From NCBI RefSeq assembly GCF_014596465.1, contig NZ_MECK01000523.1:1-43811 (forward strand): a DNA stretch of 43,811 nt. The letters run 5' to 3'. How positions within the stretch are numbered: position 1 is the stretch's first letter; every line of letters starts with the position of its first letter. Below the pieces are notes generated by a model, which worked only from the letters and a program-made list of their open reading frames with translations, was not told where the DNA came from and searched no databases. Source of the stretch: Streptomyces sp. CBMA123. Its GTDB lineage: Bacteria > Actinomycetota > Actinomycetes > Streptomycetales > Streptomycetaceae. Shown piece after piece: positions 1 to 30,588 of the stretch. Both the position numbers and the translations under genes were made by a program.

Positions 1-2
1 GC

Positions 3-98
3 GCCTTCAGGAGCGAGCCCCTCGAGTGGCACGACCCCGACACCCGCCTCACCGCCCTGGTCGGGCACCGGCGGCGCCGCGGACAATGTGACCCATGA
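3..98 (+). CDS. C-terminal end of an upstream gene (partial)
   Basis: An open frame runs in from the left edge of the window and stops at a TGA at 96-98. Nearly every codon ends in G or C, the pattern of a real gene here, while the other two frames are less biased. The last 31 residues are hydrophilic and end in a run of four arginines. The stop overlaps the next start as ATGA, which suggests translational coupling with the following small gene. Too little is visible to name the protein. Confidence 0.55.
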   Translation, partial: AFRSEPLEWHDPDTRLTALVGHRRRRGQCDP

Positions 99-388
99 GC
101 AGCAGCACCCCTCCCCCGCCCGGCCCCCCCCACCCCCACCCCCCCCACCCCCCCCCCCCCCCCCACGCCCCCCGGGGGCTGCTCGCGGGCGGGGGCGCGC
201 TGGAGCGGCTGCACGCGCGGCTGCGCCGGATCGAGCAGGCCGCGGGGCGGGTGCGGGACGAGCGGGCCGCGCTCAAACGCGTCTATCTGGCGACCCTGGC
301 CCTGGAGTCACCGGCCGGGGCCCGGCGGCCGTGGGCGGGGGACTGGCCGGCCGTCCGGGAGGAACTGCGCCGGGGCTCCGGGCACTGA
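95..388 (+). CDS. Small proline-rich hypothetical protein
   Basis: 97 residues. Residues 5-25 are almost all proline, with a few histidines and glycines, encoded by a long run of C interrupted by single A or G bases. Residues 33-65 are rich in Leu, Arg, Glu and Ala and could form a short amphipathic or coiled helix; the tail is Arg/Trp-rich. There is no signal peptide, membrane segment or familiar motif. The ATG overlaps the stop of the upstream gene (ATGA). An overlapping frame beginning at 88 also stays open, but its codon bias is poorer, so this frame was chosen. I do not recognise the family. The C-homopolymer could slip in replication or sequencing, so the N-terminal frame is less certain than the rest. 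Confidence 0.55.
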   Translation: MSSSTPPPPGPPHPHPPHPPPPPHAPRGLLAGGGALERLHARLRRIEQAAGRVRDERAALKRVYLATLALESPAGARRPWAGDWPAVREELRRGSGH

Positions 389-727
389 GGCCGATGTCGA
401 ACGTCAAGTTCCGCTACTGATGCGGGAGTTGTTCCACTGACTCCGGGGGGCCGTTCGACCGTCGAGTCGATGGGTTCCGGCCACCGGGACACGGTTTCAG
501 CCAGGGGACGGGGCTTCCGCATGCCCGTCCTCCCACCACTGATCTGACAGAACCAGGTGCTCATTGCATCAGATCTGCCCGTTTTTGACACAGTCTGTTC
601 ACGCTTCCGGTTCCCGCATTGCGTGATCCCGATAACGGCCAGAGCTTCCACGCCAGTTTGAGCCTCGGCAGGATTCATTCACAGCGAGGAGCGCACACAC
701 CGCCCGCCTCAGGAAGAGGAATTCGCC
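389..727 (+). promoter_or_regulatory. Gene-free control region upstream of the NRPS cluster
   Basis: No convincing gene lies in these 339 bases. An inverted repeat, GATCTGA (541-547) and TCAGATC (569-575), is separated by 21 bases and could be a regulator site. A TTGACA hexamer, the vegetative -35 consensus, lies at 585-590. No good -10 hexamer was found 16-19 bases downstream, so the promoter call is tentative. The likely ribosome site for the first cluster gene is the AGGAAGAGG stretch just before 728. The AT content is higher here than in the neighbouring genes, as expected for a promoter region. Confidence 0.4.
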
Positions 728-886
728 ATGACGAATCTTGCCGCTCGCATTCACAAGATGCTGGGGATTCTCACCGTTCTGCTGGTCGCCGTCATCGGCC
801 TCCAGACCCATGCCGCAGCCTACCCGTCCACGGTCGTCGCCGGGCCCTCCGCGATGCACGGCGACGACTCCGGCTGGGGTCCGTGA
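728..886 (+). CDS. Small secreted peptide at the head of the NRPS operon
   Basis: 52 residues. The N-terminus has basic residues (Arg7, Lys10), a hydrophobic core at about residues 12-24, and a small-residue stretch (HAAA) at 28-31 that fits a signal-peptidase site. The exported part would be about 21 residues, ending in the acidic/aromatic string DDSGWGP. A purine-rich ribosome site (AGGAAGAGG) precedes the ATG. No other start gives a comparable protein. It lies 108 bases before the MbtH gene on the same strand and just after the presumed promoter, so it is probably the first gene of the transcript. The function is unknown: it could be an exported signal, a leader peptide affecting downstream expression, or unrelated. 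I do not recognise a named family. Confidence 0.6.
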   Translation: MTNLAARIHKMLGILTVLLVAVIGLQTHAAAYPSTVVAGPSAMHGDDSGWGP

Positions 887-994
887 CCGTACTGCGCCCG
901 AAGTCGCCGAACCGTATGTCGACGTAGTCCGTTCACCGCGCGGCGACGAAATTCCCCCCTCCTCGTAATTCTCCCAACAGAGAGGAAACCGACG

Positions 995-1207
995 ATGGCG
1001 AACCCGTTCGAGGACCCCGAGGCCGACTACCTCGTCCTGGTCAACGACGAGGGCCAGCACTCGCTGTGGCCGGTCTTCAGCCCGGTGCCCGACGGCTGGC
1101 AGCAGGTCTTCGGCGCGGCCGGACGCCAGGACTGCGTCGACTACGTCGAGCAGCACTGGCAGGACCTGCGGCCGAAGAGCCTGATCGCCCACCTGGCCGG
1201 CCGCTGA
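995..1207 (+). CDS. MbtH-like protein
   Basis: 70 residues, the usual size of the MbtH family. It carries the family signature: NPFEDP at the start, SLWP at about 24-27, PDGW at about 32-35, and a final helix around CVDYVEQHW. MbtH-like proteins bind adenylation domains and are needed for folding or activity of many actinomycete NRPSs. This one sits 79 bases before NRPS1 and most likely serves the seven adenylation domains encoded downstream. The start is supported by an AGAGAGGAAA ribosome site. The family assignment is secure; which adenylation domains depend on it cannot be told from sequence. Confidence 0.96.
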   Translation: MANPFEDPEADYLVLVNDEGQHSLWPVFSPVPDGWQQVFGAAGRQDCVDYVEQHWQDLRPKSLIAHLAGR

Positions 1208-1286
1208 CCGCGGCAGCACGCTCCACCGCGCCACACCGCACCACCGCACGCTCCACCGGTCACGCAGCAACGAGGGAGACAGTCAC

Positions 1287-11021
<9,735 letters not shown>

Positions 11022-11100
11022 GTCACGCGCGCCACCGACCGTCCCCGGTGGCCCGACCGTCAAGTCCCCAAGTCTGCACGTCACCCGCCGGAGGCACACC

Positions 11101-24639
<13,539 letters not shown>

Positions 24640-24766
24640 GCCGCCCCGCCGTCCCCCCGCACGACCGCACGACCGCACGACACGCACGACACGCACGACC
24701 GCGACACCCCCGCACCACCACGCCAAGCGGCCGCGACCCGGCCCACCACGAGGAATGGACACACCG

Positions 24767-25813
24767 ATGCAGACTGCCGTCATCCCCGACACCTGGCGCG
24801 GCGTCACCCCCGCGCCGATCTCGTCGACCGACGCCTACAACGGCTTCATCGCCGCCAACGTGATCTTCGCGCTGGACCGGATCGGCGTGCTGGAGCAGAT
24901 CGGCCGCGGCGAGGCGCTGTCGGCCGCCACGATCACCGCCGAGCGCGGCGACACCGCCCGCACCGAGGCCGTGCTGCGCGCCGCCACCGACTACGGCTAC
25001 CTCAAGGCCGACGGGGCCGGCTACCTGCCCACCGAGGCGGGCCTCGAGATCGCCGCCGCCCGCGGCTACTTCACCTGGGCCGTCGGCGGCTACCACGACG
25101 TGTTCGGCCGCGCCGGGCACCTGAGCACCGGCTCGCACCACTACAACACGGACGTCTTCCGCGACGAGGCGATGGTCGCCCTCGGCTCCGCCCAGTGCGA
25201 CCAGTCGATGTTCGCCGCCCAGCTGACCGACGTGCTCTCCGGCATCGACTTCCGCACCATCGCCGACCTGGGCAGCGGCACCTCCGCCCGGGTGCGCCGG
25301 GTGGTCTCCCAGCGCGAGGGCAGCCGCGGCCTGGGCATCGACATCAGCCGCCCGGCCACCGACATCGCCCGCGCCGACATCGCCGCCGCCGGGATGCGGG
25401 ACCGGGTGACCGCCGTCCGGGCCGACGTGCTGGGCCTGCTGGGCACCCAGATCGACAACGACGCCGAGGCCGCCGAGGTGGCCGAGGTCGACACCGTGAT
25501 GAGCTTCTTCCTGCTGCACGACCTGCTGGCCGACCCGAGCACCCGCTCCTCGATCTTCACCCGGATGCGCGAGGCCTTCCCGAAGGCCCGCACCTTCGTG
25601 CTCGGGGACACCATGCTGCGCGGCCCGGGCGAGTCCCAGAGCGCGATGCCGGTCTTCTCGGTCGGCTTCGAGCTGGCGCACGCGATGATGGGCGTCCCGC
25701 TGCACACCAAGGAGACCTACGAGCAGCTGTTCACCGACGCCGGGCTGCGGATCGACCGCGTCGAGGCGCTGGCCACCCCGCACTCCTGGCTCTACGTCCT
25801 GCAGGCCGACTGA
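24767..25813 (+). CDS. SAM-dependent 2-oxoacid C-methyltransferase (MppJ/MrsA/SgvM type)
   Basis: 348 residues. An N-terminal helical, winged-helix-like dimerisation region (about 15-100) is followed by a Rossmann methyltransferase fold with the SAM motif DLGSGT at 167. The rear half resembles MppJ, the phenylpyruvate C-methyltransferase of mannopeptimycin synthesis: FVLGDT, PVFSVGFELAHAMMG and a closing amphipathic segment. MppJ is an iron protein, and the equivalent metal ligands appear kept here as His251-Asp252 and His305. Such enzymes methylate the beta carbon of a 2-oxoacid, which a transaminase then turns into a beta-methyl amino acid; the next gene is an aminotransferase overlapping the stop (TGATG). 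Of two in-frame ATGs, 24755 lies one base after the GAGG ribosome site, so 24767 is preferred. The substrate is not known: 2-oxoarginine, phenylpyruvate or a branched oxoacid are possible. Confidence 0.85.
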   Translation: MQTAVIPDTWRGVTPAPISSTDAYNGFIAANVIFALDRIGVLEQIGRGEALSAATITAERGDTARTEAVLRAATDYGYLKADGAGYLPTEAGLEIAAARGYFTWAVGGYHDVFGRAGHLSTGSHHYNTDVFRDEAMVALGSAQCDQSMFAAQLTDVLSGIDFRTIADLGSGTSARVRRVVSQREGSRGLGIDISRPATDIARADIAAAGMRDRVTAVRADVLGLLGTQIDNDAEAAEVAEVDTVMSFFLLHDLLADPSTRSSIFTRMREAFPKARTFVLGDTMLRGPGESQSAMPVFSVGFELAHAMMGVPLHTKETYEQLFTDAGLRIDRVEALATPHSWLYVLQAD

Positions 25814-26841
25814 TGGCCGCCGCGTCCACGGCCAGACACCTGCTGGCCCAGAACGAGCACCCGTACCCGCCGCTGCCGTCGGTCCTGGCCGCCCTGGCCG
25901 GGGCGGTCGCCGACCTGAACCGCTACCCGGACTTCCGCCCGGAGCGGTTCGCCGGGATCATCGCCGACTGGCAGGGCGTGCCGGCCGCGCAGGTCGTGGT
26001 CGGCCACGGCTCGGCCGGCGTGGCGCTGGACCTCTTCCACGCCGTCGTCCGCCCCGGCGACAACGTGGTGCACTCGGACCCCTGCTTCGACGCGTACCCG
26101 CTGTTCTGCCGGATCGCCGGGGCCGAGGCCAGGGCCGTCCCGCTCGGCCCGGACGCCCGGCACGACCTGGCCGCGATGGCCGGCCGGCTGGACGAGCACA
26201 CCCGGATCATCGTGCTGTGCAACCCGCACAACCCGACCGGCACGGTCTACTCCTGGGCCGAACTGACCGAGTTCTTCCGCCGGGTGCCGGCCACCGCGCT
26301 GATCCTGCTGGACGAGGCGTACGTCGACTTCGCCGGCGGCTGGGCGGCCCCCGAGGTCGAGGCCCGGATCGCCGAGTGGCCGAACCTGGTGGTGCTGCGC
26401 ACCCTCTCCAAGTCGCACGGCCTGGCCGCGCTGCGGATCGGCTACGCCGTCGCGGCGGAGTCGGTGGCGCAGCGGGTGCGGGACGTCCAGGTGCCGTACG
26501 CGGTGAACCGGCTCCAGGAGGCGGGCCTGCTGGCCGCCGTCGCGGCCCAGGACGAGGTGGACCGGCGGATCGCCGAGATCGCCGGCGAGCGCGAGCGGCT
26601 GCGGGCCGAACTGCTCGCCCTGGGCCGGGCGGTGCCGCCGAGCCTGACCAACTTCCTCTGGGTGACGGCCCCTTCGCCCGAGGAGCAGCTCCCGGTCAGG
26701 GCCGAGCTGGAGCGGCTCGGGGTGGCCGTCCGCTTCTACCCGGGCCAGGGCATCCGGATCGCCGTCGGCGAGAAGGACGCCAACGACGCGGTGATCGAAG
26801 GTTTCACCCTGGTCGACCCGCCCGCCACCGAACCCCGTTAG
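25813..26841 (+). CDS. HisC-like class I/II PLP aminotransferase
   Basis: 342 residues, a fold type I aminotransferase most like histidinol-phosphate aminotransferases. Visible features are the N-terminal NEHPYPPLP substrate-gate segment, CNPHNPTG, LLDEAYVDF, and the PLP lysine in TLSKSHGLAALRIGYA (Lys200). The start codon overlaps the methyltransferase stop, so the two are probably co-translated. The likely role is transamination of the methylated 2-oxoacid made by the preceding enzyme, possibly also deamination of the parent amino acid first. A housekeeping histidine role is less likely because no other his genes are present and the gene lies inside the NRPS operon. The substrate cannot be read from the sequence. 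Confidence 0.88.
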   Translation: MAAASTARHLLAQNEHPYPPLPSVLAALAGAVADLNRYPDFRPERFAGIIADWQGVPAAQVVVGHGSAGVALDLFHAVVRPGDNVVHSDPCFDAYPLFCRIAGAEARAVPLGPDARHDLAAMAGRLDEHTRIIVLCNPHNPTGTVYSWAELTEFFRRVPATALILLDEAYVDFAGGWAAPEVEARIAEWPNLVVLRTLSKSHGLAALRIGYAVAAESVAQRVRDVQVPYAVNRLQEAGLLAAVAAQDEVDRRIAEIAGERERLRAELLALGRAVPPSLTNFLWVTAPSPEEQLPVRAELERLGVAVRFYPGQGIRIAVGEKDANDAVIEGFTLVDPPATEPR

Positions 26842-26881
26842 CCCGCACCATCCACGACACCGCAGCAACGAAGGACAGGAC

Positions 26882-28177
26882 ATGCACCCACTTCTGGCGC
26901 GGCCGGAGTTCCGGCTCTACATCGCGGGACAGACGCTGTCCGTCCTCGGGGACAGCGCCCTCTTCATCGCCCTCGGCATCTGGGCCAAGGTGCTGACGGG
27001 GAGCAGTTCGGCGGCCGGTCTGGTGATGTTCTGCTACGCCGTCCCGATGCTGCTGCTGCCGCTCGGCGGCCTGGTCGCCGACCGGGTCCGCCGACGACCG
27101 CTGCTGGTCACGGTCAACCTCGTGCTGGCGGTGGCGGTTTCGCCGCTGCTGCTGGTCGCCGGCCGGGGCCAGCTGTGGATCATCTACGGCACCGCGGTGC
27201 TCTACGGGCTGGCCGGGGCGATCCTCACCCCGGCCCAGAGTGCCATGCTGCGGACGATATTGACGGAGCGTCAGGACTTCGGGGCGGCCGTGGGCTTCAC
27301 CCAGACCATGCGCGCGGGCACCACCCTGGTCGCGCCGCTGGTCGGCTCCGGCCTGTACGGGTGGCTCGGCGGCCGGGCCGTCGCCCTGGTCGACATCGCC
27401 ATCCTGCTCGCGGCGGCGCTGGCCTTCCTGGCGCTGCGGGTGCCCGAGGCCAGGCCGGAGCCCTCCGGCCGGCACTGGCGCACCGAGGTGCTGGCGGGCT
27501 TCCAGCACCTGCGCACCACCGCCTCGCTGCTGCCGCTGCTGATCGCGACCACCGCCACCGCGACCGTGCTCAGCTTCCTCCAGCCGGTGCTGTTCTCGCT
27601 CATCCAGCACGGGCTGCACCGCTCGCCGCAGTTCCTCGGCGTGCTGGAGACGGTGGAGGCGGTCGGGGCGCTGGGCGGCTCGGTGCTGGGCGGCATCCTG
27701 ATCGGCAAGCTCGGCCCCCGCAGGACCGTCATGCTCGGCTCGGCGACCTTCGGCGTCGGCGCCCTGCTGCTGCTGGCGCCCTCGGTCTGGGTGGTGTCGG
27801 CCGGTCTGCTGATCGCGGGGGCCGGCATGCCGGCCGGCGTGGTCGGCCTGGCCACCGCCGCCCAGTCGCTCACCCCGCCGCACCTGATGGGCCGCACCCA
27901 GGCCGCCGTCAACCTCTCGCTCACCGCCCCGCAGGCGATCGCCATCGGCGTCGGCGCCGGCCTGGTGGCCGCGCTGGACTTCCGGACGGTGCTCGCCGCG
28001 ATGGTGGTCGGCGCGCTGCTGTCGGGCCTCTACCTGCTCGGCAAGCCCGACGCCGCCGTCGAGGACGAGGACGACGAGGAGGAGCCGGCCGAGCAGCCCG
28101 CCGGGGCACTCACCGCGGACCGGGCCGGGGAGCCGGCTCAGGACGCCGAGCCCGCCCCGCGCCTGCAGTCCACCTGA
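26882..28177 (+). CDS. MFS transporter, probable peptide exporter
   Basis: 431 residues with about 12 hydrophobic segments, the pattern of a major facilitator drug/H+ antiporter. The first cytoplasmic loop has the family signature GGLVADRVRRRP; a long central loop lies near residue 200, and the second half begins around TTASLLPLLIA. The last ~55 residues form an acidic, soluble tail (a run of Glu/Asp at about 398-404). The ribosome site AAGGACAGG lies just before the ATG, 40 bases after the aminotransferase. Its position inside the biosynthetic operon suggests export of, or self-resistance to, the peptide. It is the only transporter in the cluster. Confidence 0.9.
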   Translation: MHPLLARPEFRLYIAGQTLSVLGDSALFIALGIWAKVLTGSSSAAGLVMFCYAVPMLLLPLGGLVADRVRRRPLLVTVNLVLAVAVSPLLLVAGRGQLWIIYGTAVLYGLAGAILTPAQSAMLRTILTERQDFGAAVGFTQTMRAGTTLVAPLVGSGLYGWLGGRAVALVDIAILLAAALAFLALRVPEARPEPSGRHWRTEVLAGFQHLRTTASLLPLLIATTATATVLSFLQPVLFSLIQHGLHRSPQFLGVLETVEAVGALGGSVLGGILIGKLGPRRTVMLGSATFGVGALLLLAPSVWVVSAGLLIAGAGMPAGVVGLATAAQSLTPPHLMGRTQAAVNLSLTAPQAIAIGVGAGLVAALDFRTVLAAMVVGALLSGLYLLGKPDAAVEDEDDEEEPAEQPAGALTADRAGEPAQDAEPAPRLQST

Positions 28178-28318
28178 CCGACCGCCACCACCCACACACC
28201 CCGCTCCCCGCTCCACGCTCCACCCACCACGCCACCGGCCCGCCCCGGCGGCGGCCCTGCCGCACCGCACCGCCGCCGGGGTGGGCCTCCGCGCACTCCT
28301 CACCAGAGAGCCCCTCAG

Positions 28319-29461
28319 ATGCCCGACCGTTCCTCTCCCGACACCGCGACCGCCACGACCGCCACGGACGCCACGGACGCCACTGCCGACGCCCCGCTCC
28401 CGCTCGCCCTGGACCACGTCGAGTTCTACGTCACCGACCTCGCTGCCGACGTCACCCGGCTGACCGCCGAGTACGGCTTCGACCTGCTCGTCCCGCCCAC
28501 CGAGCGCGGCGAGAGCGCCGAGCGCTGCGTCTCCGCCCTGCTCGGCCAGGCCGCGATCCGGCTGCTGCTCACCCAGCCGCTGGCCGCCGGCCACCCCGCC
28601 ACCGACTACCTGGCCCGGCACCAGGACGGCGTGGCCGCGCTGGCCCTGCGGGTGCCGGACGCCACCGCCGCCTACCGGGCGCTGACCGGCCGGGGCGCCG
28701 ACGGGCTGCGCCCGCCGCAGGCCGCGGACGGCTGCGTCACCGCCGTGGTCGGCGCCTTCGGCGACGTGGTGCACACCCTGATCGAGCGGGGCCCGGGCGT
28801 CCCCGCCGACCGGATACCGGGCCTGCCCGAAGCCGTCCCGGCCGGCGGTGACGGCACGGTGGGCCTGCGCTCCGTCGACCACTTCGCGGTCTGCGTCCCC
28901 TCCGGCGAACTGCGCGACACCGTCCGGCACTACTGCGAGGTCTTCGGCTTCCGGATGGTCTTCGAGGAGCGGATCGAGGTCGGCGCGCTCGGCATGGACT
29001 CGATGGTCGTGCAGAGCCCCGACCACAGCGTCACCCTCACCCTGATCGAGCCGCTCACCCCGGACGCCGGCGGCCAGATCGCCTCCTTCCTGGCCGACCA
29101 CGGCGGCGCCGGGGTGCAGCACGTGGCCTTCTCCTCCGAGGACGCCGTCCGCTCCGTCTCCACCATGGCCGCCCGCGGCGTGCCCTTCCTGCGCACCCCG
29201 GGCGCCTACTTCGACGCCCTGCCCGCCCGGCTCACCCCGCTGCGGCACTCATTCGACGAGCTGCGCGACCTGAACCTGCTGGTCGACCAGGACCACGACG
29301 GCCAGCTGTTCCAGATCTTCACCCGCTCCCAACACCCGCGCGGCACCTTCTTCTTCGAGGTGATCGAGCGCATCCGGGCCCGCAACTTCGGCAGCAACAA
29401 CATCCGCGCCCTCTACGAGGCCGTCGAACTCCAGCGCAGCGCCAGCGAAGTGGCCGGATGA
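28319..29461 (+). CDS. hmaS: 4-hydroxymandelate synthase (HmaS)
   Basis: 380 residues, a non-haem iron, 2-oxoacid-dependent dioxygenase of the HPPD/HmaS family. It converts 4-hydroxyphenylpyruvate to 4-hydroxymandelate, the first dedicated step to Hpg. Two vicinal-oxygen-chelate halves are visible, with the iron ligands His188 (SVDHFAV), His268 (VQHVAFS) and Glu347 (FFFEVIERI). The C-terminal ARNFGSNNIRALYEAVE segment is typical. HPPD itself is similar, and the direct linkage to Hmo and HpgT decides for HmaS. About 25 residues of Thr/Asp/Ala-rich sequence precede the first domain. The stop overlaps the next start (ATGA). Confidence 0.93.
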   Translation: MPDRSSPDTATATTATDATDATADAPLPLALDHVEFYVTDLAADVTRLTAEYGFDLLVPPTERGESAERCVSALLGQAAIRLLLTQPLAAGHPATDYLARHQDGVAALALRVPDATAAYRALTGRGADGLRPPQAADGCVTAVVGAFGDVVHTLIERGPGVPADRIPGLPEAVPAGGDGTVGLRSVDHFAVCVPSGELRDTVRHYCEVFGFRMVFEERIEVGALGMDSMVVQSPDHSVTLTLIEPLTPDAGGQIASFLADHGGAGVQHVAFSSEDAVRSVSTMAARGVPFLRTPGAYFDALPARLTPLRHSFDELRDLNLLVDQDHDGQLFQIFTRSQHPRGTFFFEVIERIRARNFGSNNIRALYEAVELQRSASEVAG

Positions 29462-30588
29462 GCATCGCGACCCCGACGGACCGTCAACTCCCGCTCTGCG
29501 TCGCCGACTACGCCAGCCCCGCCCGGGCCGCCCTGGCCCCCGAGGTCTGGGACTGGCTGGCCGGCGGCGCGGAGCGGGAGCGCACCCTCGCCGCCAACCG
29601 GGCGGCCTTCGAGCGGCTGGCCGTGGTGCCCCGGGTGCTGGCCGACGTCTCCGCCTGCGACACCGCCACCACCCTGGTGCGCAGCCGGTCGGCGCTGCCG
29701 GTCGCGGTGGCGCCGATCGCCTACCACCGCCTGTTCCACCCCGAGGGCGAACTCGCCTCGGCCCGGGCGGCGGCCGCGGCGGGGGTGCCGTTCACCGTCG
29801 GCACGCTCAGCAGCGTCGGGTTCGACGAGCTGGCGGCCACCGGCGCCACCCTCTGGTTCCAGCTGTACTGGCTGCGCGACCGGGCGCGGCTGCTCGACCT
29901 GGTCGCGGCGGCCGAGGCGGCGGGCAGCGAGTGCCTGGTGGTCACCGCCGACGTGCCGTACATGGGCCGCCGGCTGCGCGACGCCCGCAACGCCTTCGCC
30001 CTGCCCGGCGACGTCCGCGCCGCCCTGCTGGAGGACGGCGCCGCCGGGCGGGCGCACCGGGCCACCGCCGACGTCTCGGCGGTGGCCGCGCACACCGCCG
30101 AACTGCTCTCCCCCGCCGTCACCTGGGCCGACCTCGGCTGGCTGGGCCGGCACACCCGACTGCCGCTGGTGGTCAAGGGGGTGCTCGACCCGGCGGACGC
30201 CCTGCGGGCCGCCGATCTGGGCGCCGCCGCCGTGGTGGTCTCCAACCACGGCGGCCGCCAGCTCGACCGGGCGGTTCCCTCGCTGACGGCGCTGCCCGCC
30301 GTCGCCGACGCGCTGGCCGGCCGGGACTGCCAGGTGCTGCTGGACAGCGGGGTGCGCGGCGGCTCGGACGTGCTCGCCGCGCTGGCCCTCGGGGCGTCCG
30401 GGGTTCTGCTCGGGCGCCCGGCGATCTGGGGCCTGGCCGCCGACGGCGAAGCGGGCTGCACCCGGGTGCTGGAGCTGCTGTCCGCCGAGCTGCGGCACGC
30501 CCTCGGCCTGGCCGGCTGCGCCGACCTCGCCGCCGCCACCACCCTGCGCACCACCCCCCTGCCCTGCCCCGCCTGGAGTGCCCCGTGA
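29458..30588 (+). CDS. hmo: 4-hydroxymandelate oxidase (Hmo)
   Basis: 376 residues, an FMN-dependent alpha-hydroxyacid oxidase (glycolate oxidase/mandelate dehydrogenase family). It oxidises 4-hydroxymandelate to 4-hydroxybenzoylformate, the second Hpg step. Visible motifs are the N-terminal YASPARAALAPEVWDWLAGG, AVAPIAYHRLFHPEGE, the catalytic His264 in SNHGGRQLD, DSGVRGGSDV for FMN phosphate binding, and GRPAIWGLAADGE. Both junctions overlap: ATGA with hmaS and GTGA with hpgT. Confidence 0.93.
   Translation: MSIATPTDRQLPLCVADYASPARAALAPEVWDWLAGGAERERTLAANRAAFERLAVVPRVLADVSACDTATTLVRSRSALPVAVAPIAYHRLFHPEGELASARAAAAAGVPFTVGTLSSVGFDELAATGATLWFQLYWLRDRARLLDLVAAAEAAGSECLVVTADVPYMGRRLRDARNAFALPGDVRAALLEDGAAGRAHRATADVSAVAAHTAELLSPAVTWADLGWLGRHTRLPLVVKGVLDPADALRAADLGAAAVVVSNHGGRQLDRAVPSLTALPAVADALAGRDCQVLLDSGVRGGSDVLAALALGASGVLLGRPAIWGLAADGEAGCTRVLELLSAELRHALGLAGCADLAAATTLRTTPLPCPAWSAP

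Noticed and set aside
24657..24702. Repeats of ACGACCGC/ACGACACGC after NRPS2 as an attachment or operator site
   Set aside because: They are low-complexity C/A-rich spacer sequence of the kind also seen between other genes of the cluster, with no palindromic core.
28319..29461. Tyrosine-degradation HPPD
   Set aside because: The fold is shared, but the overlap with hmo and hpgT and the Hpg-type A3 code make hydroxymandelate synthase far more likely.
29931..30584. Upstream extension of HpgT
   Set aside because: It would lie inside hmo and adds no family sequence; the GTG overlapping the hmo stop fits the coupled start pattern of the cassette.
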